DNA from: Bacillus sp. FJAT-25509
GTDB lineage: Bacteria; Bacillota; Bacilli; Bacillales; Bacillaceae_G
NCBI RefSeq assembly: GCF_001420605.1
Contig: NZ_LJIZ01000026.1
Coordinates: forward strand, 331,028 to 395,027
Direction: 5' to 3'
Length of the DNA: 64,000 nt
Below the pieces are notes generated by a model that was not told where the DNA came from, searched no databases, and saw nothing but the letters and a program-made list of their open reading frames with translations. This document shows, piece after piece, positions 8,338 to 16,234 of this stretch (position 1 is the stretch's first letter; each line of letters opens with the position of its first letter). Both the position numbers and the translations under genes were made by a program.

Positions 8338-8847
8338 TTATAGTTTTGTGAATGAGAATTCTTGTAAGTTTTTAAACCAATCTTCTTGAGTTTTTTGGAA
8401 CTGTTGATACATGTTCGTCCAAGCAGTGTAAGGTGTGTTATTTAATGGTTGTTTAAAAAATTGTTGGAAAAATTGTTGTTGTTGATTTGAAAATGTACTC
8501 ATAGCTTGAAAAAACGATTGGTATGGGTTTTGATTCATATTTGTCCATAAAGATTGAAATGGAGCAAACTGATCAAATAATTTTTTCCAAGTTTTTTCAT
8601 AAGTCTCTTGATTAATTGTAGGCTTAATTTCATTTAATAACTTAATCATTTCCTGAAACTGCTCGTAAGACTCTTGTTGTTGAACTTGCACTTGCTCGTT
8701 TAAAGTTTTCCATTGTTTTGCTTGTTCTTGAAATAAAGACTCTGTCCATTGTTGAATTTGTAATTGATTGTCTAATAAATATTGAAGCATTTTTTGAAAA
8801 TTCTCAGCTGCAAGTTCAGTTTGTAATTCGATTGTTTTTTCAGTCAT
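8338..8847 (-). CDS. phaP: Phasin PhaP (PHA granule-associated protein)
   Basis: A 169-residue, Gln- and Phe-rich helical protein without signal peptide or membrane segments, as expected of a Bacillus phasin that covers the granule surface. Stretches such as FSNQQQQFFQQFFKQPLNN are typical. The start is the ATG at 8847, preceded by GGAGG at the right distance; an in-frame TTG at 8862 lies inside the ribosome site and is rejected. Its position between phaJ and phaQ, divergent from phaR-phaB-phaC, matches the B. megaterium cluster. Sequence alone would be weak; the context makes the call firm. Confidence 0.85.
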   Translation of the reverse strand: MTEKTIELQTELAAENFQKMLQYLLDNQLQIQQWTESLFQEQAKQWKTLNEQVQVQQQESYEQFQEMIKLLNEIKPTINQETYEKTWKKLFDQFAPFQSLWTNMNQNPYQSFFQAMSTFSNQQQQFFQQFFKQPLNNTPYTAWTNMYQQFQKTQEDWFKNLQEFSFTKL

Positions 8848-8894
8848 TAGTGTTTCCTCCAAAAAAATTTATTATTGAATGCATTGCTGCAATT

Positions 8895-9314
8895 TCAATC
8901 GTCTTTAAAACTTTGATCAGAGTTGCTAAATGGAAAGAATGAATTTGTGTAAATCGAAAAAAATGTTTGGAGCATCTGATTATATTGAGTAAATGAATTA
9001 TGACAAGTTTTTAGATATTCCTCACCGGCATCTGTAATGGAGTAAATTCGCTTTGCCGGACCTTCAATTCCATATTCCCAACTAGATTTAATATAACTTT
9101 CTTTTTCAAGTTGTCTTAAAATCCGATAAACATTACTTGAATCAAGCGTAGTAAAACCTAAATCAAATAATACTTGCATTAATTTATAGCCATGCATATT
9201 CCATTGCTTAAGGCTAAGAAGTAGAAAGGGAACCAAGAAGTTTTTAGGCAATGTAATCGATTCAGAGGTTTCGGGTTTATTTTTTTTACTTGTTTCCTTT
9301 TCATTTGTTGTCAT
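8895..9314 (-). CDS. phaQ: PadR-like transcriptional regulator PhaQ
   Basis: A 139-residue winged-helix protein of the PadR type; the block LSLKQWNMHGYKLMQVLFDL and the NVYRILRQLEKESYIKSSWE recognition region fit the family. In B. megaterium, PhaQ represses its own phaQ-phaP promoter and PHA relieves this; the same is inferred here. The start at 9314 follows a GGGGGGA ribosome site; an upstream in-frame start at 9356 has none. A palindrome over the predicted -10 box upstream (9364-9376) is a good candidate for its operator. Confidence 0.85.
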   Translation of the reverse strand: MTTNEKETSKKNKPETSESITLPKNFLVPFLLLSLKQWNMHGYKLMQVLFDLGFTTLDSSNVYRILRQLEKESYIKSSWEYGIEGPAKRIYSITDAGEEYLKTCHNSFTQYNQMLQTFFSIYTNSFFPFSNSDQSFKDD

Positions 9315-9363
9315 AAAGTTATGTTCCCCCCTATATCGTAGTAATGGAATCATCATCCCTTAG

Positions 9364-9376
9364 GTGTAATTTACAC
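9364..9376. promoter_or_regulatory. Palindromic operator overlapping the phaQ-phaP -10 box
   Basis: GTGTAATTTACAC is a 13-base perfect palindrome. It covers the -10 hexamer TAAATT (9368-9373, minus strand) of a promoter whose -35 TTGACA lies at 9391-9396 with a 17-base spacer. PhaQ is the obvious candidate to bind it. Confidence 0.65.
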
Positions 9377-9396
9377 TTAGTTAAATTTATTGTCAA
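9368..9396 (-). promoter_or_regulatory. SigA-type promoter of phaQ-phaP(-phaJ)
   Basis: On the minus strand: TTGACA, a 17-base spacer, then TAAATT. It lies about 55 bases upstream of the phaQ start. The -35 is a consensus match and the -10 is fair. Confidence 0.65.
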
Positions 9397-9522
9397 TGTA
9401 TTTTAAATATAATGAATATTAAAAAACAAATTTCGACAACAGATGTAGAAATATCACGAAAACATTGGATTGTTTTGTCGTTAGCTTGTTTTCTATACTT
9501 AAAAGTAGTGAGGGGGATTAAC

Positions 9523-10035
9523 ATGTCAGAGCAAAATTATTCAGATCCATTGAAAATGTGGAAGCAAATGTATGATGTAAATGAAAAATACTTTGGAAAA
9601 ATGATGAACGAATATGTTCAGAAAGAAGAATTTTCCGAGTGGATGGGTTCTGTAATAGATTTTAATCTATTCTGTAAAAAGATGTTGAATGATCAATCCA
9701 AAACATTCTTAGAGGCTTCAAATATTGCTTCTAAAGAAGATATTGCAAATGTAGCTAGCTTAGTGATCAATTTAGAATCGAAAGTAGATACATTAGAAGA
9801 TCAATTATATTTAGATTCCCAACCTGAGTTAGATGTAGCAGCATTGAAAAAAGAGTTAGACATTGTGACAGTTAAACGAGATCTTACAAAATTGAAAGCT
9901 GAAACCAAATCAATTCATCAACAAGTTAGTGAATTAAAGTCGTCAATGGAAAACATTGAGCAATTAAAGTCTTCAATGGCTAACATTGAACAACTTTTAC
10001 AACAATTAACGACTAAACAACCAACAAAACAATAA
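9523..10035 (+). CDS. phaR: PHA synthase subunit PhaR (class IV)
   Basis: A 170-residue subunit that pairs with PhaC to form the class IV synthase of Bacillus. The N-terminus, MSEQNYSDPLKMWKQMYD, is typical, and the C-terminal half (residues 90-165) is a charged coiled coil with an imperfect repeat (ELKSSMENIEQ, then QLKSSMANIEQ). The start is the ATG at 9523 after AGGGGG; the frame is open to 9412 but has no ribosome site there. phaB follows after 24 bases. Confidence 0.88.
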   Translation: MSEQNYSDPLKMWKQMYDVNEKYFGKMMNEYVQKEEFSEWMGSVIDFNLFCKKMLNDQSKTFLEASNIASKEDIANVASLVINLESKVDTLEDQLYLDSQPELDVAALKKELDIVTVKRDLTKLKAETKSIHQQVSELKSSMENIEQLKSSMANIEQLLQQLTTKQPTKQ

Positions 10036-10059
10036 TTAGTTAAAAAAGGAGAAATGATA

Positions 10060-10800
10060 ATGGATTTAGTAAATCGTGTAGCGATCGTAACAGGTGGAGC
10101 AAAAGGGATAGGAAAAGGGATAGCATTTGCTTTAGCAGAAAAAGGCGCAAAAGTTGTAATCAATTATAATAATAGTGAAGCACACTCAAAAGCAGTGGTA
10201 GATGAACTTTTTGAAAATGGTTATGAAGCGTTAGCAGTGCAAGCTAATGTTGCTGAATTAGATCAAGCGAAAGCATTAATTGATCGCACGGTTGAGCATT
10301 TTGGCCGATTAGACATTATTGTAAATAATGCTGGTATTACTAGAGACCGTAGTTTCAAAAAACTAAGTGCAGAAGATTGGCATGAGGTTATTGATGTAAA
10401 TTTAAGCAGTGTTTATAACACATGTAATTCTGCTTTACCATACTTACTTGAATCTGATAACGCTCGTATCGTTAATATTTCATCAGTTATTGGTCAGGCA
10501 GGCGGATTCGGCCAAACAAACTATTCTGCTGCAAAAGCTGGAATGATCGGATTTACTAAATCTTTAGCTCTTGAATTAGCAAAAACAAACGTTACAGTAA
10601 ATTCTGTATGTCCTGGATTTATTGAAACTGACATGGTAAACGAAATTCCTGAAAATGTAAAAGAGCAAATTAAATCAAGAATACCAAAAAGAAGATTTGG
10701 TACTGTAGAAGAGATTGCTAAAGCTGTAATTTACTTATGTGAAGGTGGAGAGTACATTACTGGCCAACAGATTAATGTAAATGGCGGACTTTACGTTTAA
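10060..10800 (+). CDS. phaB: Acetoacetyl-CoA reductase PhaB
   Basis: A 246-residue short-chain dehydrogenase that reduces acetoacetyl-CoA to (R)-3-hydroxybutyryl-CoA with NADPH. The TGGAKGIGKG cofactor motif, NNAGITRD, the catalytic Ser in NISSVIGQAGG and the YSAAK pair are all present. The start at 10060 is set by AAGGAG seven bases upstream; the ATG at 10054 sits too close to that site. It resembles FabG, but its place between phaR and phaC fixes the assignment. Confidence 0.9.
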   Translation: MDLVNRVAIVTGGAKGIGKGIAFALAEKGAKVVINYNNSEAHSKAVVDELFENGYEALAVQANVAELDQAKALIDRTVEHFGRLDIIVNNAGITRDRSFKKLSAEDWHEVIDVNLSSVYNTCNSALPYLLESDNARIVNISSVIGQAGGFGQTNYSAAKAGMIGFTKSLALELAKTNVTVNSVCPGFIETDMVNEIPENVKEQIKSRIPKRRFGTVEEIAKAVIYLCEGGEYITGQQINVNGGLYV

Positions 10801-10847
10801 GTCTTACTTATAGATGACCTTTTTTCAGATCAAAAGGGGGGAAAAGT

Positions 10848-11927
10848 GTGTTTAATTCACAAATGTTAGAAGAAGCTACGGAATCGCTTCCGAGCGGATT
10901 AAAAGAATCATACAAAAGATTGAAGAAAACCGCAGATATTCTTATAAAAGAGGGAGAACCTTTAGTAGGTCAATCTCCTAAAGAAGTGATTTGGACTAAA
11001 AATAAAAGTAAACTATATCATTATATTCCAACAACTAAAAAGGTAAAAAAGACTCCAATCCTTCTTGTTTATGCTCTAATTAATAAACCTTATATTCTTG
11101 ATCTAACAAAGGGGAACTCTTTTGTTGAGTATCTTGTTAATGAAGGGTTTGATGTTTATTTATTAGATTGGGGAACTTTTGGTCATGAAGATCGTCATTT
11201 GAAATTTGACGATATTATTCACGACTATATTGCAAAAGCAGTAAATAAGGTTCTTCGTTTCTCAGGTGCAAAAGAATTATCAATATTAGGCTATTGTATG
11301 GGTGGTACTTTAACTAGTATTTACGCATCACTTTATGAAAATGCACCAATTAAAAACTTAATTTTTGTAACTAGTCCATTCGATTTTTCAGATACAGGAT
11401 TATATGGTGCATTTTTAAATGAAAAATACTTTGCACTTGATAAAGCTGTTGATACATTAGGGAATATTCCTCCTGAAATGATCGATTTTGGTAACAAAAT
11501 GTTAAAACCAGTTACTAATTTTGTTGGACCTTATGTAACATTACTGGATCGCTCTGATAATACAAAATTTATTAAATCGTGGCAGTTAATGCAAAAATGG
11601 GTAACAGATGGTATTCCATTCCCAGGTGAAGCATATCGCCAATGGATTAGAGAATTTTACCAACAAAATAAATTATTAAGCGGTGACTTAGAAATTAGAG
11701 GTAGAAAAGTAGATGTTTCTAACATTAAAGCTAATGTTTTAAATATTTCTGCTACGAAAGACCATATTGCGATGCCTTGCCAAGTTGAAGCATTAAATGA
11801 GCATATTTCAAGTGTAGATAAGCAGTATGTTTCGATTCCATCGGGCCATGTATCAATCATGTTTGGACCAGTTTCATTAAAAACAACATATCCGACAATT
11901 GGTAAATGGTTAGCTGAAAGATCATAA
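10848..11927 (+). CDS. phaC: Class IV poly(R)-hydroxyalkanoic acid synthase PhaC
   Basis: A 359-residue alpha/beta-hydrolase-fold synthase that polymerises (R)-3-hydroxyacyl-CoA. The lipase-like box GYCMGG holds the catalytic Cys150; Asp305 in SATKDHIAMP and His334 in PSGHVSIM complete the triad. The length matches class III/IV synthases, which need PhaE or PhaR, and phaR is two genes upstream. The start is a GTG after a GGGGGG ribosome site. A terminator ends the operon about 55 bases downstream. Confidence 0.95.
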   Translation: MFNSQMLEEATESLPSGLKESYKRLKKTADILIKEGEPLVGQSPKEVIWTKNKSKLYHYIPTTKKVKKTPILLVYALINKPYILDLTKGNSFVEYLVNEGFDVYLLDWGTFGHEDRHLKFDDIIHDYIAKAVNKVLRFSGAKELSILGYCMGGTLTSIYASLYENAPIKNLIFVTSPFDFSDTGLYGAFLNEKYFALDKAVDTLGNIPPEMIDFGNKMLKPVTNFVGPYVTLLDRSDNTKFIKSWQLMQKWVTDGIPFPGEAYRQWIREFYQQNKLLSGDLEIRGRKVDVSNIKANVLNISATKDHIAMPCQVEALNEHISSVDKQYVSIPSGHVSIMFGPVSLKTTYPTIGKWLAERS

Positions 11928-11981
11928 TTTCAGTAAATTTCTAGAAAACCTTTAAATAAATATCATTATATTTTACTTAAA

Positions 11982-12014
11982 AAATCTCACTTTTAAAAAA
12001 GTGGGATTTTTTTT
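11982..12014 (+). terminator. Intrinsic terminator of phaRBC
   Basis: AATCTCACTT pairs with AAGTGGGATT, followed by a run of eight T. Confidence 0.85.
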
Positions 12015-12067
12015 ATTTAACTGACAAAAACTACCTTAAATATGATCTGTTGAAAGGAGTTTAGAAA

Positions 12068-13288
12068 GTGAAAAGTATTAGCGGAGTTTTGTATTGGCCA
12101 ACGACTTACACTAATTCGCAACCCGAACTGGAAAATATAACGCCATTAGACGAAGATCTAGATTGTGATTTTGTCATCATTGGGGGTGGTGAATCAGGAA
12201 GTTTATGTGCATATTTCTTAAGTCAAACGGGTGCCAAGGTCGTTTTACTAGATAAACGAAAACAAGTTGTACAAGGTAGTACTAGTGCAAATACGGGACT
12301 TTTGCAGTATTCAAATGACAAAACTTTAAATTCATTTATAAATTCATATGGAAAAGAAAAAGCTGTCCGTCATTATCAATTATGTGTAGAGGCAATTAAA
12401 GGTCTTGAAGAAATGTCAAAAACAATCGATATTAATCCTGATTTTATAAAAAGAAAAAGTTTATATTATGCTAGTGATTTAGATGGAAAAGAAATGATTG
12501 ATTTGGAATATAAAGTTTTAAAAGAAAATGGTTTTAATGTTGAACGATTTACAGAATCGCAAATTAAAGAAAAGTTTAATTTTACGAAAGAAGCTGCACT
12601 TTACACAGGTGATGACGCCGAAGTAAATCCATATAAATGCGCTCACGGCTTGCTTTTATATGCTCTGAAACGAGGTTTGAAGGTATATTCAGATACAGAA
12701 GTAACTCGGATGATCGGTACAGAGCAAGGGGTACAATTATTTACTAAAAATAAACATACCATTCGTGCCAAAAAAGTTATTTTTGCTGGGGGCTATGAAT
12801 CCCAAGAAGTAAAAAGTGAGAAAAATGCTATTTTAACATCAACATTTGCGATTGCAACTCAGCCTTTAATTGAGAAAAACAATGCATGGTATGAGAATTG
12901 CTTAATTTGGGAGACAGCTAGGCCATATTTATATCTTCGGACAACGGTTGATGGGAGAATAATTGTCGGTGGACTTGACGAACATACAATCATACCAGAA
13001 AAACGTGAATCCATGTTATTTCATAAAAAAGAACAGCTTATAAAAAATTTAATAGAGTTATTTCCTAATTATAAAGATGCTTATGCAGAATATTATTGGA
13101 CCGGCACATTTGGCGGAACACATAATGGCTTACCGATGATTAGGCAATATAATGAATATCCAAATTGCCTTTTTTTAATGGCCTATGGTGGCAATGGAAC
13201 GGTTTATAGTTATATTTTAGCTAAAATATTAAAAGATCTAGTTACGATCGGGTCTCATCCAGATGCATATCTTTATATGGAAAATTAA
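12068..13288 (+). CDS. FAD-dependent oxidoreductase (DAO family)
   Basis: A 406-residue flavoprotein with the dinucleotide-binding motif VIIGGGESGSLCAYFLS near residue 36 and the DAO-family C-terminal block (YWTGTFGGTHNGLPMI, then AYGGNGT). Relatives oxidise amino acids, sarcosine-like amines or glycerol-3-phosphate; the substrate cannot be told here. The GTG start at 12068 follows AAAGGAG. It is flanked by terminators and not part of the PHA operon. No Rieske or partner subunit is nearby. Confidence 0.82.
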   Translation: MKSISGVLYWPTTYTNSQPELENITPLDEDLDCDFVIIGGGESGSLCAYFLSQTGAKVVLLDKRKQVVQGSTSANTGLLQYSNDKTLNSFINSYGKEKAVRHYQLCVEAIKGLEEMSKTIDINPDFIKRKSLYYASDLDGKEMIDLEYKVLKENGFNVERFTESQIKEKFNFTKEAALYTGDDAEVNPYKCAHGLLLYALKRGLKVYSDTEVTRMIGTEQGVQLFTKNKHTIRAKKVIFAGGYESQEVKSEKNAILTSTFAIATQPLIEKNNAWYENCLIWETARPYLYLRTTVDGRIIVGGLDEHTIIPEKRESMLFHKKEQLIKNLIELFPNYKDAYAEYYWTGTFGGTHNGLPMIRQYNEYPNCLFLMAYGGNGTVYSYILAKILKDLVTIGSHPDAYLYMEN

Positions 13289-13387
13289 AAATTAATTAGA
13301 GCAAAGATTAATTGCCGGTTTTATGAATAAAAAGAGTAAAATAGTAAGAAAATTTTAATAGGTAATAAAATTTTAGGAGTGTATCAC

Positions 13388-14056
13388 ATGAATTATCTTG
13401 AAATGTTTAGTGAGTTGTTTTTCGGATATATAGCTCTTTTTATTGTCGTTAAAATTAATGGAAAAACACAAATCACGCAAATAACGCCATTTGATTTGAT
13501 TTCATCTCTTGTGCTAGGAAATATACTAGGAGATGGAATATATGATAAAGAAGCGAATCTACCAAAAATTCTTTTTAGTATTTTTGTTTGGGGTGCATTA
13601 ATATTTTTTACTGAGGTCTGGACACAAAAGTCAATGTGGGCAAGGAAGTTCTTAGAAGGTGATGCTTCGGTCGTTATTAAGCATGGGGCAATCCAGTGGA
13701 AAGAATTGAAAAGAAACCGTTTGGATACTGATCAATTGATGCAATTACTAAGAGCTAAGGATACTTTTGCAGTCAGTGAAGTAGCGTATGCTATTTTAGA
13801 AAATGACGGTACAATTAGTGTCTTGAAGAAATCAAATTTCGATACGCCTACGAAACAGGATTTAAAAATTCAAATGGAAAAAGAATTTTTACCAGTCGTA
13901 GTAATTAGTGATGGAAAAATAATTGAAAGAGCACTTAACTCGCTTAAAAAAGATGAAAAGTGGGTACATAAAAAACTTTCTGAGTCAAATTTATCACTTA
14001 AACAAGTATGCTTTGCAGAATGGGATTCGAAGCAATTACATTTACATACGTATTAA
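13388..14056 (+). CDS. DUF421 family membrane protein (YetF-like)
   Basis: A 222-residue protein with about three membrane helices in residues 1-80 and a soluble C-terminal domain. PFDLISSLVLGNILGDGIYD is the conserved DUF421 block, and the later LRAKDTFAVSEVAYAILENDG matches the family's YetF-type soluble domain. Members have been linked to spore or envelope functions, but no activity is established. The ATG at 13388 follows TTTAGGAG at nine bases; a GTG at 13379 abuts that site and is rejected. A DUF3189 gene follows after 23 bases. Confidence 0.8.
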   Translation: MNYLEMFSELFFGYIALFIVVKINGKTQITQITPFDLISSLVLGNILGDGIYDKEANLPKILFSIFVWGALIFFTEVWTQKSMWARKFLEGDASVVIKHGAIQWKELKRNRLDTDQLMQLLRAKDTFAVSEVAYAILENDGTISVLKKSNFDTPTKQDLKIQMEKEFLPVVVISDGKIIERALNSLKKDEKWVHKKLSESNLSLKQVCFAEWDSKQLHLHTY

Positions 14057-14079
14057 TTAAAAATTTGAGGATGAGATAA

Positions 14080-14586
14080 ATGAAATATTATATTTATTAC
14101 TGTTTTGGAGGTACACATTCTTCACCCTTAGCAGCAGCATATCATTTAAAACAATTACCACTTGATCGCCAGCCGACAACTGAAGAAGTAAAAAATACCT
14201 ACTTATTTAATAAACTAAAACCAAAAGATGGTGGAAAACTATTTTTTCACGGTGAAGATGAAAATGGAGACCAAGTATATACAGTAGCAAAAAGATATAC
14301 AAAAAATGTGCCTACTGCCATAGAAGGTTTAGGAAAGGTTTTATTAAATGAAGATGATAAAATCATCTTATCAAGTACATCGCCAACTGTACCAATAGCT
14401 ATGACTTTAGGTGGATTTACATCAAGATTTCTACATATCGATTTTATTGGCGTTCCGTTACTTGTATTAGGTGCAAAGCAAACATATCTGAATTTGATAA
14501 AATTAGTTGAAAATACTCAAAGATATCATCACATAGCTGCTGAGAAAGTCACAGACTTATCTAATAAAAACTTCAATAAAGATTAA
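14080..14586 (+). CDS. DUF3189 family protein
   Basis: This 168-residue protein matches the Firmicute family DUF3189: an N-terminal YYIYYCFGGTHSSPLAAAYH block, then FHGEDENGDQVYTVAKRYTK and a C-terminal GVPLLVLGAKQTYLNLIKLV. The family is found mostly in spore formers and has no known activity. The GGTHSS segment looks like a small phosphate-binding loop, but this is only an impression. It is probably co-transcribed with the DUF421 gene upstream and ends at a bidirectional terminator. Confidence 0.75.
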   Translation: MKYYIYYCFGGTHSSPLAAAYHLKQLPLDRQPTTEEVKNTYLFNKLKPKDGGKLFFHGEDENGDQVYTVAKRYTKNVPTAIEGLGKVLLNEDDKIILSSTSPTVPIAMTLGGFTSRFLHIDFIGVPLLVLGAKQTYLNLIKLVENTQRYHHIAAEKVTDLSNKNFNKD

Positions 14587-14616
14587 AAAATGGACGTTAT
14601 AGAACGTCCATTTTTT
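14585..14616. terminator. Bidirectional terminator
   Basis: A near-perfect stem (AAAAAATGGACGTT with AACGTCCATTTTTT) lies between two convergent genes. Confidence 0.9.
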
Positions 14617-15094
14617 AATACGGCATTTTTAAGACATCCATAGCCTTTTTAGCATCGTTTTCGATTAACTTATTAATATTAAATACTGAATATTGACCTT
14701 GTTTTGATAAATAGCTAAAAATTTGAACATGTAAATTATTCACCGATACTAGTTGCTTTATAAATAAATTACTTAAGTCAGGAGTAGCGGTTTCTGTAAG
14801 TGCATGTGCATACATTTTTGTTAATACTTTTGTTGCTGATAATAAATCTTCAGCACTCATTTCGCTGGCCAATTTATCGCTTGCTGCATCCCGTTCCCCA
14901 ATCGTAATATTGCTCATAAATTTAAGTAATTCACGTAAGTTATTTTCAAATAATGTAATAGAAGTTTTATATAATTCTTTTAATCCTGAATCTGTTATAT
15001 TTTTTATATTTGTTTTAAGCTTATATAAATAGTAAGTAGTTGTAGCAATAATTTCATGTAATTCTAAAGTTTCATGCCAAGCTAATGTTCTCAT
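14615..15094 (-). CDS. CotF-like spore coat protein
   Basis: A 159-residue helical protein of the coat-F family. The N-terminal LAWHETLELHEIIATTTYYL and the central DLLSATKVLTKMYAHALTET are typical. Proteins of this family are made in the mother cell and placed in the spore coat; several copies are usual in Bacillus. The start at 15094 follows GGAGGG. No sigma-E or sigma-K promoter was identified with confidence. Confidence 0.7.
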   Translation of the reverse strand: MRTLAWHETLELHEIIATTTYYLYKLKTNIKNITDSGLKELYKTSITLFENNLRELLKFMSNITIGERDAASDKLASEMSAEDLLSATKVLTKMYAHALTETATPDLSNLFIKQLVSVNNLHVQIFSYLSKQGQYSVFNINKLIENDAKKAMDVLKMPY

Positions 15095-15218
15095 TCAATA
15101 TCCCTCCTCTATTGTACAAGTCTATTCAATAGGAAAGGGTTATATGACGGATAAAAAATTAGAGGTTAAGTAGGAAGGAGGAAAAGGGAGGAGGTTAGAA
15201 ATTATGGAGTGATTGATC

Positions 15219-15734
15219 GTGAACACAAATATTCCGAATCCAAATAATTCTGCCATTCTTTTCCCGCACCAATGTATGTATATTGAAAATGTGATTAATC
15301 AGTTAAGTATATGTGTAAAGAGTGTTTTAGAAATGATTGATTTAATTAATGAGGAAGATTTAAATTTTCGACCGGTTGATGATAAGAAATCGATCGGGGA
15401 GTTAGTGCAGCATCTATGTGAACTTATTGGTGCTGATATGGAAATTATGAGCGGTGCAAGTCAAGAAATGATGGTTAATTACTATACCGTGGTTGAATGT
15501 AAATCTTTCGTTGAAATGAAGAGTTTATTACAAAAAAACTTTCAGGAATTAAAGGAATGCTATTTTAATATGAAAGAAAATGATTTAGTTGTAAAAACTA
15601 CTTCATATTGGGGTCTTCAATATTCTAAATTCGAATGGTTATTAGAGATTTTAGTCCACTTCACACATCACAGAGCGCAATTATATATGTTACTAGTTCA
15701 AAAAAAGGGCGATATAAATATCGCACTATTTTAA
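15219..15734 (+). CDS. DinB-like metal-binding four-helix protein
   Basis: A 171-residue protein with the DinB/YfiT-type pattern of metal-binding histidines: one in LVQHLCELIGAD and two in LVHFTHHRAQLYMLL near the C-terminus. The family folds as a four-helix bundle and includes thiol S-transferases and damage-induced proteins of unknown activity. The GTG at 15219 follows GGAG at nine bases and is preferred to the TTG at 15213. The gene is monocistronic, followed by a bidirectional terminator. Confidence 0.7.
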   Translation: MNTNIPNPNNSAILFPHQCMYIENVINQLSICVKSVLEMIDLINEEDLNFRPVDDKKSIGELVQHLCELIGADMEIMSGASQEMMVNYYTVVECKSFVEMKSLLQKNFQELKECYFNMKENDLVVKTTSYWGLQYSKFEWLLEILVHFTHHRAQLYMLLVQKKGDINIALF

Positions 15735-15740
15735 AAAAAA

Positions 15741-15779
15741 TAGGGGATAGAAGAAATGATAACTCTTTTCTATCCCCTA
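15741..15779. terminator. Bidirectional terminator
   Basis: TAGGGGATAG and CTATCCCCTA form a perfect 10-bp stem between convergent genes. Confidence 0.85.
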
Positions 15780-15793
15780 AAACTTGCACATAA

Positions 15794-16141
15794 TCAGTCT
15801 TTGGTTTCGTGCTGTGGATGCATAAATTGTTTTGCTGGTTGTTCTCGCTTTTTTGATTCTAATAGGTCGGCGTTTTCTGCACTTGCCCAACCAATATCAT
15901 TTGTTGGATGAACCCATTCGTCGCCCGCCATAACTGATGGATCAACATCGTCAGACCAATTATTTAATGGAGAGCTAGGGGAGCTATACTTACTGTCTCC
16001 AATAACTACACCTTTTGAATTTACAAAAGGTTCTTCCATTTTAATGTCTGTTCCTTTAAAAGATGGAAAATTTGAAATATGGGGTAAAGTATCATGCAAT
16101 ACCGGTGAATCGATTTTAGATTTGTCATTTTTTCTCTTCAT
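15794..16141 (-). CDS. DUF3905 family protein
   Basis: A 115-residue hydrophilic protein resembling the Bacillus family DUF3905: HDTLPHISNFPSFKGT, then EPFVNSKGVVIGDSKYSSPS, then MAGDEWVHPTNDIGW. It has no signal peptide or membrane segment and is probably largely unstructured. Its function is unknown and the family seems limited to spore formers. The family name is from memory. The gene lies downstream of the radical SAM gene on the same strand, but a terminator separates them. Confidence 0.6.
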   Translation of the reverse strand: MKRKNDKSKIDSPVLHDTLPHISNFPSFKGTDIKMEEPFVNSKGVVIGDSKYSSPSSPLNNWSDDVDPSVMAGDEWVHPTNDIGWASAENADLLESKKREQPAKQFMHPQHETKD

Positions 16142-16198
16142 TATATATCACCTCTACTTACAAATTATTATTTGCTAAATAGTAAAATCAATACAAAA

Positions 16199-16227
16199 AG
16201 GACAATATCCAAAATGAATATTGTCCT
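16199..16227 (-). terminator. Intrinsic terminator of the radical SAM gene
   Basis: AGGACAATAT and ATATTGTCCT form a perfect stem, followed on the minus strand by CTTTTTGTATTG. Confidence 0.75.
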
Positions 16228-16234
16228 CTTGTAC

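Noticed and set aside
9412..9522. N-terminal extension of PhaR
   Set aside because: The frame is open, but no ribosome site precedes it, it overlaps the promoter region, and PhaR homology begins at 9523 after AGGGGG.
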